A stretch of 43,604 bases of DNA from Photobacterium rosenbergii (GTDB lineage: Bacteria; Pseudomonadota; Gammaproteobacteria; Enterobacterales; Vibrionaceae): the NCBI RefSeq assembly GCF_003026455.1, contig NZ_PYMB01000033.1, positions 1 to 43,604 on the forward strand, read 5' to 3'. Positions 33,564-43,604 of the stretch are shown here, one piece after another. The translations under genes and the position numbers were made by a program. The notes beneath the pieces were generated by a model, which worked only from the letters and a program-made list of their open reading frames with translations, ran no database searches and was not told the DNA's origin. Numbering within the stretch: the first letter of the stretch is position 1; every line of letters starts with the position of its first letter.

Positions 33564-33765
33564 TTAGTTTCTCTCTTATATTAGGTGGGCAAGGCCCTTT
33601 GCTGTTCCTACGGTTGCTTTAACAGTAGGAGAGATTTTTAACTAAGGCGCAGAGATTGTTGGCTCCGCTTCCTCGTTGTGATGGGCTTAGTATATTTATT
33701 TCTTTGGTGATGATAATTACCCTATAATGCAAATAACTTTTTCTGTCAGGTAATAATGGTGAAGT
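33564..33765. promoter_or_regulatory. divergent control region of frmA and the LysR gene
   Basis: Inverted repeats are TCCTAC/GTAGGA (33605-33631) and TTAGTTTCTCTC with GAGAGA...AACTAA (33564-33645). TATAAT on the plus strand (33723-33728) and TATACT on the minus strand (33689-33694) are -10 candidates. LysR regulators usually bind such shared intervals. Confidence 0.4.
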
Positions 33766-34635
33766 ATGTTTTTATGGGAAGGGGTCAGTGAGTTTGTCGC
33801 GGTCGCGGAAGCGGAGAGTTTTACCGCCGCAGCCAAACAGCTGGGTATTTCCACTGCCCAGGTGAGCCGCCAGATCAGTGCACTGGAAAACCGCCTCAAT
33901 ACTAAGCTGTTCTACCGGACAACCCGTAAGGTGTCGCTGACCGAAGAGGGGACCATCTATTACCAGCACTGCCGCCGGCTAATGGATGGGCTTGAGGAGG
34001 CTGAGCGGGCGATAAGTGATCGGCGTGATACCCCGCAGGGCAGTCTGAAGCTAACCGCACCGGTGACCTATGGTGAGCAATACATCATGCCACTGGTGGT
34101 TGACTTCATGCAGCAGTACCCTGAAATCGATGTGGTAATGAATTTGACTAACCAGACAGTGGATTTGGTTGAAGGTGGCTATGATCTGGCCATTCGTCTC
34201 GGTAAGCTCAGTAGCTCGACTATGATGGCAAAGCGACTTGCTAACCGAACCCAGTATGTCTGTGCGTCACCTTCTTACTTGGAAAAGTATGGTGTTCCCC
34301 ATTCACTTTCTGAGCTCCGTCATCACAATTGCTTGGTGGGTAACTATGATCATTGGCGCTTTCAGGAGTCGGGCAAAGAACGCAGCGTCAAAGTTGATGG
34401 TACCCTTCGTTGTGCCAGTGGCCATGCATTGCGTGATGCCGCCTTGAAAGGATTGGGTTTGGTGCAATTGCCTGACTATTACATTAGTGATGACTTGGAG
34501 AAGGGCGAACTGCTGACAGTACTGGATACCTTCCGGGAGCCGGAAGAGGGGATCTGGGCCCTGTATCCCCATAACCGCCACCTGTCTCCCAAGGTACGTT
34601 TGCTGGTGGACTTCCTTGCTGATTCTTTATCGTAG
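33766..34635 (+). CDS. LysR-type transcriptional regulator
   Basis: The 289-residue protein has the LysR winged helix at the N-terminus (FVAVAEAESFTAAAKQLGIS then TAQVSRQISALENRLNTKLF) and a periplasmic-binding-like effector domain from about residue 90 (GSLKLTAPVTYGEQYIMPLV). It is divergent from frmA-fghA, so by the usual LysR pattern it probably regulates formaldehyde detoxification; this is inference. The start follows a weak ribosome binding site (GGTGAAG). Confidence 0.92.
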   Translation: MFLWEGVSEFVAVAEAESFTAAAKQLGISTAQVSRQISALENRLNTKLFYRTTRKVSLTEEGTIYYQHCRRLMDGLEEAERAISDRRDTPQGSLKLTAPVTYGEQYIMPLVVDFMQQYPEIDVVMNLTNQTVDLVEGGYDLAIRLGKLSSSTMMAKRLANRTQYVCASPSYLEKYGVPHSLSELRHHNCLVGNYDHWRFQESGKERSVKVDGTLRCASGHALRDAALKGLGLVQLPDYYISDDLEKGELLTVLDTFREPEEGIWALYPHNRHLSPKVRLLVDFLADSLS

Positions 34636-34661
34636 TGCCTCGCATCCTGAAAGCATTTGGG

Positions 34662-34667
34662 TATAAT
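34662..34667 (+). promoter_or_regulatory. candidate tadA -10 element
   Basis: A consensus TATAAT lies 34 bp before the tadA start, just after the LysR gene. The paired -35 (CTCGCA, 34639-34644) is weak. Confidence 0.4.
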
Positions 34668-34700
34668 CAGCGGCCTTAAGCCACAGAGAGTAAATGTTCC

Positions 34701-35237
34701 ATGACCGAGCCATCCACAACACATGCCCTTCATGAATATAGCGATGAAGATTTCATGCGCCGCGCCATGGAGCTCGCAGCCCGTGCCGAGGCTGATGGTG
34801 AGGTGCCGGTCGGTGCGGTCGTGGTTTATCAGGGGCAGGTTGTCGGTGAAGGTTGGAACCGTTCGATTACCCAGCATGATGCGACCGCCCATGCTGAAAT
34901 TATGGCATTGCGCCAAGCTGGCCAGGTATTGCAGAACTACCGCCTAATAGATGCCACCTTATATGTCACCCTTGAGCCATGCCCGATGTGTGCCGGTGCG
35001 ATGGTCCACAGCCGGATTGGCAAAGTGGTCTTTGGGGCCCACGATCTGAAAACCGGGGCGGCGGGCAGCATCATGAACCTGCTGAGTTACGAGCAGGTCA
35101 ATCACCATGTGGCTATCGAGTCAGGGGTATTGGCCGAGGAGTGCCGTGCCCAGCTACAGGCTTTTTTTAAACGCCGCCGGGCCGAGAAAAAGGCTGAGAA
35201 GAAAGCCCGCCAACTAGCTGCAGGCAAACCTACCTGA
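34701..35237 (+). CDS. tadA: tRNA-specific adenosine deaminase TadA
   Basis: TadA deaminates the wobble adenosine of tRNA-Arg(ACG) to inosine. Zinc ligands and the proton shuttle are His64 and Glu66 (HAE) and Cys94/Cys97 (PCPMC). The core YRLIDATLYVTLEPC matches E. coli almost exactly. The 178-residue protein has a longer N-terminus and a lysine/arginine-rich tail (about residues 155-172) that likely aids tRNA binding. In E. coli tadA also lies beside mltF. Confidence 0.96.
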   Translation: MTEPSTTHALHEYSDEDFMRRAMELAARAEADGEVPVGAVVVYQGQVVGEGWNRSITQHDATAHAEIMALRQAGQVLQNYRLIDATLYVTLEPCPMCAGAMVHSRIGKVVFGAHDLKTGAAGSIMNLLSYEQVNHHVAIESGVLAEECRAQLQAFFKRRRAEKKAEKKARQLAAGKPT

Positions 35238-35266
35238 TCCTTCCTTCATGGCCATATTCGGCGGGG

Positions 35267-35416
35267 TCAGATCCCCGCTGCACTATTGATGATATAGCTG
35301 CGCTGGCGCCACAGTATTTTCTTTCTTATGTTGGCATTGAGCCGCTTACGGCGGGTGGCTGCAGACGCCATTCGCTTACGCATCTTGCTGATGGCTTTTT
35401 TCTTTGAAAAGTGCAT
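35267..35416 (-). CDS. small highly basic protein of unknown function (49 residues)
   Basis: A minus-strand ATG at 35416 has an ideal ribosome binding site (AAAGGAGGAGG, 4 bases upstream). It opens a 49-codon frame beginning MHFSKKKAISKMRKRMASAA and ending INSAAGI. About one third of residues are Lys or Arg, there is one Trp and no Cys. The composition suggests RNA or ribosome binding, but I do not recognise the family. The gene lies tail-to-tail with tadA and upstream of nothing on its strand. Its last codons overlap a GCGGGG/CCCCGC hairpin (35261-35278). A GATACT -10 and TTAGAG -35 (17-bp spacing) are possible upstream, near 35485. Confidence 0.65.
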   Translation of the reverse strand: MHFSKKKAISKMRKRMASAATRRKRLNANIRKKILWRQRSYIINSAAGI

Positions 35417-35551
35417 AGAGCCTCCTCCTTTAGAACTGCTCGGGGTGCGCTGTCAGAACTAGTATCTCCGATCGCCGCTCTTTCTCTAACGATAAGAGTC
35501 ACGCTTTGCGATCATTTCTTTCAGCTAAGCACAAGAAGGTGTGAGCAAGAT

Positions 35552-35571
35552 CCCCCTGCTAGGGCAGGGGG
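35552..35571 (-). terminator. hairpin after mltF
   Basis: CCCCCTGC (35552-35559) pairs with GCAGGGGG (35564-35571) around TAGG, 14 bp past the mltF stop on the minus strand. The following T content is low, so termination may be weak. Confidence 0.55.
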
Positions 35572-35584
35572 AGGATAAGGTGAG

Positions 35585-37120
35585 TTAATTGCTGGCGGTT
35601 TTGTTAGGTGTTGCCGCGTCGGGGGTTACCGGCGCTTCGGCACCATCTGTTGGCTGTTGGGCAAGATCGCTGGTCGTTGGCACCGGCGAAATGGTATGCA
35701 GGCCATCGATCAGCTCGATATCCTCGAGCTGCGGCTCCTGGCTGTGGGTTTGCTCGTAGCCGATGATACTCTGGTAGTAGCGGCGGATATTCTCGACATA
35801 GTGCTGGGCTTCGTCTCCGCGAGCATAGCCGTAACGGGTCTGCTTGTAGTATTTGCGCTGGCGTAGCAGCGGCAGCCGCTGTTTTACATCGCTCCATGCG
35901 TCAGGGTTACCGCCTTGCGATTGGGTCAGGCGGCGTGCATCCATCAAATGGCCAAAGCCGACGTTGTATGACGCCAGGGCAAACCATACTTTTTCGTGCT
36001 CTTCGATGCTATCCGGAATTCGGTTGATCATCTTGCGTAGGTACTCGGTACCACCGCGGATGCTCTGCTCCGGATCGAGTCGGTTTTTAACGCCTACCGA
36101 ACGTGCTGTCGGCAAGGTCAGCATCATCATACCGCGAACACCGGTTGGTGAGACGGCACGTGGGTTCCAATGCGATTCCTGATAGGACAGGGCTGCAATC
36201 AGCCGCCAGTCGAATTCGTTGGCATACTGCTTGAACAAACCTTTCCACTGCGGAAGCTTGCTTTCAACCGCGCGCAGGAAGGCGCGGGTATCAACGTAAT
36301 CAAACTTGTCGACATGACCTAAGTATTTTTCCTCCAGCTTGGCTAGCTCACCACTCTGCTGGATTTCACCGAAGAACTCGATCAGCAATGCATACAAGCT
36401 GTCGTCATTGCTCTGGTTAACAAACCACGCGATCGGTTCATCTTCGGTCAGCTCAAGGGCGGTGGTGACATCCGGCAGGATGCGCTGGTTTAGGGCGATA
36501 TCCACCGAATCAGCGAGGGTATAGTCAAGCTCACCCTCCGCAACTTGGCGTAGCAACTCGTCACTGTCAATCTCTTCCAGTGCTTGCCATTCAAGGGTTG
36601 GGTGGTCCAGTTTGAGTGCATGTAGGGTCTTTTCATGGCTGGAGCCGCTTACTACTGCAAGTGTCCCTTTGTTCTCGGCCAGGTCTTCTATACTACGAGG
36701 GCGCCATTGGCCTTTTTTGTAGACGACTTTCTGGCTGGCGTAGTAATAAGCCGGTGCGGCGCGGAACTGGGCCAGGCGCTCATCGGTCATCGTCAGGCCG
36801 GCGGCAAGGATATCGACATCGCCGCGCTCAAGGCCTGGGAAAAGGCCTGATAGAGTGAACATGGCCTTCATTTCCAGTTTCACACCAAGCTTGTCGGCAA
36901 AACGGCGGGCCAACTCGTAGTCCAGCCCGGTAGGGCCTTCGTTACCAATATAGTAAGAGAGCTGGTTGTTGAGCGTACCTACGCGCAGTACGCCTTCCTC
37001 GCGGATCCGTTCAAGATCGGACTGGGGTTCTTCTTGCCACAGGCAACCATTGAGGACTAAAACGCTCAATAGTAAGGCAATGAAATGTTTGATACTTGAA
37101 TTCGGTCGAAGAATACTCAA
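35585..37120 (-). CDS. mltF: membrane-bound lytic murein transglycosylase F
   Basis: MltF cleaves peptidoglycan glycan strands with anhydromuramyl product formation. The 511-residue protein (E. coli 518) has a lipoprotein-like signal with LNGC and Cys26. A solute-binding-like regulatory domain follows (about residues 40-270, starting EEGVLRVGTLNN), then a lysozyme-like catalytic domain (about 285-450) with catalytic Glu315 (LSYQESHWNP). The C-terminal 60 residues are Pro/Thr/Ala-rich. It is divergent from purL, as in E. coli. Confidence 0.95.
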   Translation of the reverse strand: MSILRPNSSIKHFIALLLSVLVLNGCLWQEEPQSDLERIREEGVLRVGTLNNQLSYYIGNEGPTGLDYELARRFADKLGVKLEMKAMFTLSGLFPGLERGDVDILAAGLTMTDERLAQFRAAPAYYYASQKVVYKKGQWRPRSIEDLAENKGTLAVVSGSSHEKTLHALKLDHPTLEWQALEEIDSDELLRQVAEGELDYTLADSVDIALNQRILPDVTTALELTEDEPIAWFVNQSNDDSLYALLIEFFGEIQQSGELAKLEEKYLGHVDKFDYVDTRAFLRAVESKLPQWKGLFKQYANEFDWRLIAALSYQESHWNPRAVSPTGVRGMMMLTLPTARSVGVKNRLDPEQSIRGGTEYLRKMINRIPDSIEEHEKVWFALASYNVGFGHLMDARRLTQSQGGNPDAWSDVKQRLPLLRQRKYYKQTRYGYARGDEAQHYVENIRRYYQSIIGYEQTHSQEPQLEDIELIDGLHTISPVPTTSDLAQQPTDGAEAPVTPDAATPNKTASN

Positions 37121-37267
37121 CGAGGTACGCCCTTGGTAAAATTAGGACGTCCTTTATACCAAAGCTTGACCGAACCGCAAAATAATCCCAGCGCTTTGAC
37201 GGCGTGTTTGCTGTAGCAAGACACATTTCTTAAGCCTGAAATCGTAAAAAAATGTGATTGGTTGGGG

Positions 37268-37289
37268 TAGTGTGACCAATATCTCACTG
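37268..37289. promoter_or_regulatory. CRP-like site between mltF and purL
   Basis: TGTGA (37271-37275), six bases, then TCTCA (37282-37286) resembles the CRP consensus TGTGA-N6-TCACA with one half-site mismatch. It overlaps an ATTGGT/ACCAAT inverted repeat (37257-37280). Its position, 46 bp before the PurR box, is too far upstream to overlap the purL core promoter. Confidence 0.3.
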
Positions 37290-37316
37290 GTTTTTAGTGC
37301 TGATTGAAAAAAAAAC

Positions 37317-37367
37317 ACGCAAACGGTTGCGTCAGGTGTTACGTCACAAAAAAAATTCCCTTATACT
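37317..37367 (+). promoter_or_regulatory. PurR box and purL promoter
   Basis: ACGCAAACGGTTGCGT (37317-37332) matches the PurR operator consensus at every defined position. TATACT (37362-37367) is the likely -10; the -35 is weak. The box centres about 50 bp upstream of the predicted start, a typical repressor position. Confidence 0.85.
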
Positions 37368-37379
37368 ACGCCCCATCAT

Positions 37380-37469
37380 GAGCACTTCGCCTCACCAAGG
37401 GTCTGGTACGCGAGGTGACATTGACGTAATTAGCCCGGTAAAGCGCCGGGGGTTAGGCCAATATCACCT
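37380..37469 (+). ncRNA. structured purL leader
   Basis: AGGTGACATTG (37413-37423) pairs with CAATATCACCT (37459-37469) with one mismatch, enclosing CCCGG/CCGGG (37434-37450, loop TAAAGCG). The leader between the promoter and the purL start is about 130 bases long. I do not recognise a described riboswitch. Confidence 0.4.
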
Positions 37470-37501
37470 TCATTAAACTGCTAATCGAGAGACGTAAGCA
37501 C

Positions 37502-41398
<3,897 letters not shown>

Positions 41399-41423
41399 TA
41401 AGCTAATCGCTTAATATTGATGA

Positions 41424-41453
41424 AAAAAACCGCTCCCAGTGAGCGGTTTTTTA
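41424..41453 (+). terminator. purL terminator
   Basis: AAAACCGCTC (41426-41435) pairs with GAGCGGTTTT (41441-41450) around CCAGT, followed by TT. Confidence 0.9.
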
Positions 41454-41574
41454 TTATCTGTATCATTTTTGGGAAATAAAAGTAGCAACAAATGCAAGAC
41501 TATGATTAAGCTGAACTTATCCACCTGGTGAATAATCAATGTGGCATACGCCCAAAGCCGGTACTGGAGGTGCA

Positions 41575-42252
41575 ATGATTTTCTTCGATCTGGACAATAC
41601 CCTGCTTGATCATGATGGGGCGGAACAAGACGCCATTCGTGATTTTGCCAAGCGTTACCGTGATGAAATTATTGATTGCCCAGAAGGTATTGAGGTGATG
41701 TGGCGGGCAATTACTGACGAAAAGCGCCAGCAGTGGCGGGCCGGAAAGCTTAACTTCGAGGGGCTGCGCCGGGCGAGGATCAGTGCCTTGTTTCGCCGTC
41801 CGCTCAGTGAAGAGCTGGCAGATAAATTGATAGCCGAGTACTACGCAATCTACCGCCAATACTGGCGTCTATTTCCCGATGTTCAACCTGCGCTGGAAAG
41901 GCTGAGAAATGTCTCTCCGCTTGCCATTATTACCAATGGCTTTACTTATCATCAAGAAGCCAAGCTAAAGGCGACAGGGATCCGGGAGTTCTTCTCGTAT
42001 CTGGTGATCTCCGAGCAAGTGGGGGCGGCAAAACCCGATCCGGCAATTTTCCAGCATGCATTGAAGCAATCTGGTAAATCAGCCGCTGAGTGTTGGTATA
42101 TCGGTAATCACCCGTTCAATGATGCTACTGCAGCCAGTGAGTTGGGGTTCAAGGCGGTATGGCTCAATCGGTACAAGCTCGATACCAAGGTTTCAACCAG
42201 AGTGGTACGAAGCCTTGAAGGATTGGTTGATCTGGTTACCGTGCATTACTAG
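41575..42252 (+). CDS. HAD-superfamily hydrolase (subfamily IA, YjjG-like)
   Basis: The protein is probably a small-molecule or nucleotide phosphatase. The nucleophile and general acid are Asp5 and Asp7 in MIFFDLDNTLLDH; motif II is the TNG of LAIITNGFTYH; motif III lysine is in GAAKPDPAIF; motif IV is seen at IGNHPFNDATAA. A helical cap lies between residues 15 and 90. The ATG at 41575 has GGAGG seven bases upstream, so the open frame back to 41539 is not used. It resembles E. coli YjjG (225 residues; same length here), a house-cleaning nucleotidase, but substrate cannot be assigned with certainty. Confidence 0.85.
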   Translation: MIFFDLDNTLLDHDGAEQDAIRDFAKRYRDEIIDCPEGIEVMWRAITDEKRQQWRAGKLNFEGLRRARISALFRRPLSEELADKLIAEYYAIYRQYWRLFPDVQPALERLRNVSPLAIITNGFTYHQEAKLKATGIREFFSYLVISEQVGAAKPDPAIFQHALKQSGKSAAECWYIGNHPFNDATAASELGFKAVWLNRYKLDTKVSTRVVRSLEGLVDLVTVHY

Positions 42253-42413
42253 TTGAGGAGGGAACCTATTGCTAAACCGAGGTCTAATTAAGAGGAGCAA
42301 AATTAAACTAAGAATTGATTGAATAATTGTTGTACTGGTTAAAATACCCGCATAGAATATGCGCTTATTTTTGCGGGCTCTAAATGTCATTACCTCATGG
42401 AAGAGAGACAATA

Positions 42414-42818
42414 ATGGATGTAACACGTCGTGGACTGCGTTTGGCCACCAAGGGCCTTGCAGTGCTAGTAATGATTTGCCTGGTAAGATACGCCGACAGC
42501 TTCGCCTTGATTTTTAGTCTGAATCAGGTTGGCATCGTGCCAAGTTATATCGCTATCTTGGTCCTACTCTCCGGTATCGGTGCGATACTGGGCCTTAGCC
42601 GCGGAAACCGCTGGGGATTCATCCCGCTTTACTTTTTTATTCCCGCGATCACTATGTTTTTCAACTATAGCCTGATCCCTTATCTCCCTCAGTTAGTTGC
42701 CCCTGAGTTTCGTGGCATGGCCGTTTTTTTCCTCAACAGTAGCGTACTGCTTTTTGCTGTCCTGCTACTGCTGAAAATGATGGACAACGATGTCATATTC
42801 TCGGTAGAAAAATACTGA
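42414..42818 (+). CDS. small inner-membrane protein of unknown function
   Basis: The 134-residue product has about four hydrophobic segments (roughly residues 13-34, 41-61, 67-85 and 102-121) separated by short charged loops (LSRGNRWG; VAPEFRG) and a soluble C-terminus ending VEKY. I do not recognise the family. The ATG at 42414 follows AAGAGAGA; an upstream ATG at 42384 has no good ribosome binding site. It stands alone between the HAD gene and glnB. A CCCGCA/TGCGGG stem (about 42347-42376) upstream may be a weak terminator of the HAD gene. Confidence 0.75.
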   Translation: MDVTRRGLRLATKGLAVLVMICLVRYADSFALIFSLNQVGIVPSYIAILVLLSGIGAILGLSRGNRWGFIPLYFFIPAITMFFNYSLIPYLPQLVAPEFRGMAVFFLNSSVLLFAVLLLLKMMDNDVIFSVEKY

Positions 42819-42845
42819 AACGCTGATCTTTCAGTGCCAGGCTTT

Positions 42846-42854
42846 TGATATACT
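42846..42854 (+). promoter_or_regulatory. candidate glnB promoter (extended -10)
   Basis: TGATATACT forms an extended -10 about 80 bp before the glnB start. No clear -35 and no PurR box were found. Confidence 0.45.
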
Positions 42855-42935
42855 TCAGCTTAAATTAAACAGGTTTTTGGCAGTTTCCCCAAAAGCATCT
42901 GCCAGCAGTACCTTGCTCAGCAAAGGATGATGAGA

Positions 42936-43274
42936 ATGAAAAAAATTGAAGCCATCATCAAGCCGTTCAAGCTTGATGATGTCCGCGAAGCACTAGCCGA
43001 TGTTGGTATCACCGGTATGACAGTCTCTGAAGTCAAAGGCTTCGGTCGCCAGAAGGGCCACACTGAGCTATACCGTGGCGCCGAGTACATGGTCGACTTC
43101 CTGCCTAAAGTGAAGCTGGAAATCGTCGTGGCCGATGAAGTGGCCGACCAGTGTGTTGATACCATCATCGAAACCGCCCAAACCGGCAAGATCGGCGACG
43201 GCAAGATCTTCATGTTCGATGTAGATCGTGTGGTACGTATCCGTACCGGCGAGGAAGACGAAGACGCGATTTAA
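42936..43274 (+). CDS. glnB: nitrogen regulatory protein P-II
   Basis: GlnB senses 2-oxoglutarate and ATP/ADP and controls GlnE and NtrB; it is uridylylated by GlnD in nitrogen limitation. The ATG at 42936 gives 112 residues beginning MKKIEAIIKPFKLDDVREAL, the E. coli length; two ATGs just upstream would add three residues. The uridylylated Tyr51 lies in the T-loop (RGAEYMVDF). The closing RIRTGEEDEDAI matches GlnB rather than GlnK. No amtB gene is present, which also favours GlnB. Confidence 0.96.
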   Translation: MKKIEAIIKPFKLDDVREALADVGITGMTVSEVKGFGRQKGHTELYRGAEYMVDFLPKVKLEIVVADEVADQCVDTIIETAQTGKIGDGKIFMFDVDRVVRIRTGEEDEDAI

Positions 43275-43283
43275 AACCGTCTC

Positions 43284-43330
43284 TGTTATCGCTGTTTCAT
43301 TCTCTTTGCCAGAGAATAACAGCGATGACA
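43284..43330 (+). terminator. long hairpin after glnB
   Basis: Arms of about 21 bases (43284-43305 with 43311-43330) pair around TTTGCC, with a short bulge and one G-T. There is no T run, so it is either a factor-assisted terminator, an mRNA-stabilising stem or a repeat. Confidence 0.5.
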
Positions 43331-43336
43331 GAGCGG

Positions 43337-43482
43337 ACCTAGGAAGAGCGGGTCCTAGATTCTAGGTAAAGCAAAAGCAAAGAAATTGCTTGATGTTTTA
43401 TAGCCTTTTCAACATTCTGCAGCACCCAGCACCCAGCACCCAGCACCCAGCACCCAGCACCCAGCACCCAGCACCCAGCACC
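43337..43482. repeat. CTAG-rich segment with a (CAGCACC)9 array
   Basis: CTAG lies at 43339, 43355 and 43362 (the last two 7 bp apart). An A/G-rich stretch follows, then nine perfect copies of CAGCACC (43420-43482). Order and sequence parallel the element at 129-338: a CCTAGGAA(A/G)AG unit, an AGCGGG motif, then TGCAGCACC. The insertion sequence begins at the next base. Confidence 0.85.
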
Positions 43483-43604
43483 TGATGTGACTCCCTAAAA
43501 GTAGACACCTCTTTATCAGGAATAAGAGGTGTTCATATGAAAGTTGTAAGTCGACGAAGTTTTTCTGATGAGTTTAAGCTTGCTGCAGTTCAAGAATCTA
43601 TCGA
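43483..43604 (+). mobile_element. left end of an IS3-type insertion sequence (cut by window)
   Basis: TGATGTGACTCCC begins an end that reads on to AAAAGTAGACACC (43497-43509), as in IS3-family inverted repeats, which begin TG. A transposase-like frame starts 54 bp inside. The element joins the CAGCACC array without a gap. The rest lies outside the window, so the family is not certain. Confidence 0.6.
43537..43604 (+). CDS. transposase OrfA, N-terminal fragment (window edge)
   Basis: The frame begins MKVVSRRSFSDEFKLAAVQE, typical of the helix-turn-helix OrfA of IS3-family elements (RR-x-(F/Y)-S-x-E-F-K-x-x-A-V). AGAGGTG precedes the ATG. Only 22 full codons are in the window. Confidence 0.7.
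   Translation, partial: MKVVSRRSFSDEFKLAAVQESI

Overview
The window is chromosomal core sequence from a gammaproteobacterium of the Vibrionaceae. Protein lengths, catalytic residues and gene order (isc operon, ndk-rlmN-pilW-rodZ-ispG-hisS-yfgM-bamB-der-yfgJ-xseA-guaBA, mltF/purL, glnB) follow the E. coli 57-minute region. The single-subunit PurL, the AbgT transporters and the free-standing AlaX-like protein fit a marine vibrio. Photobacterium is my best guess for the genus, but this is an impression from the proteins and was not tested.

Layout. (1) 1-437: a non-coding edge with a possible insertion-sequence end, CTAG-rich heptad-spaced repeats, seven copies of a CAGCACC heptamer and the suhB terminator. 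(2) 438-2212: divergent suhB and trmJ. (3) 2213-8062: the iron-sulfur cluster operon iscR-iscS-iscU-iscA-hscB-hscA-fdx behind two abutting type 1 IscR sites; iscX is cut off from fdx by a terminator and a 9.7-copy GGCTAGA heptamer array. (4) 8063-11529: two tandem PepB aminopeptidases with a terminator between them, then ndk. (5) 11530-20756: rlmN with a structured leader, then pilW-rodZ-ispG-hisS-yfgM-bamB-der (pilus, cell shape, isoprenoid, tRNA charging, outer-membrane assembly and ribosome assembly functions). (6) 20757-23983: an AlaX-like editing protein, yfgJ, and xseA on the minus strand. (7) 24254-27415: guaB and guaA, with a PurR box in front of guaA. (8) 27922-31440: two AbgT-family transporters in separate transcription units. 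(9) 31533-34635: formaldehyde detoxification (frmA-fghA) with a divergent LysR regulator. (10) 34701-37120: tadA, an unlisted 49-residue basic protein on the minus strand, and mltF. (11) 37502-43274: purL behind a perfect PurR box and a structured leader, a HAD phosphatase, a small membrane protein and glnB. (12) 43275-43604: a long hairpin, a second copy of the CTAG/CAGCACC repeat element, and the start of an IS3-type insertion sequence.

Functionally the window is housekeeping: Fe-S assembly (which supplies RlmN, IspG and Fdx), GMP and purine synthesis under PurR, translation quality control (HisS, TadA, TrmJ, RlmN, AlaX), envelope assembly (BamB, RodZ, MltF, PilW) and nitrogen signalling. 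No CRISPR array, tRNA, rRNA, prophage or defence system was seen. The least explained sequence lies between genes: a dispersed family of 7-bp tandem repeats, several nested RNA-like structures (before rlmN, alaX, purL and pepB), a leader ORF coupled to der, and the 49-residue basic protein.
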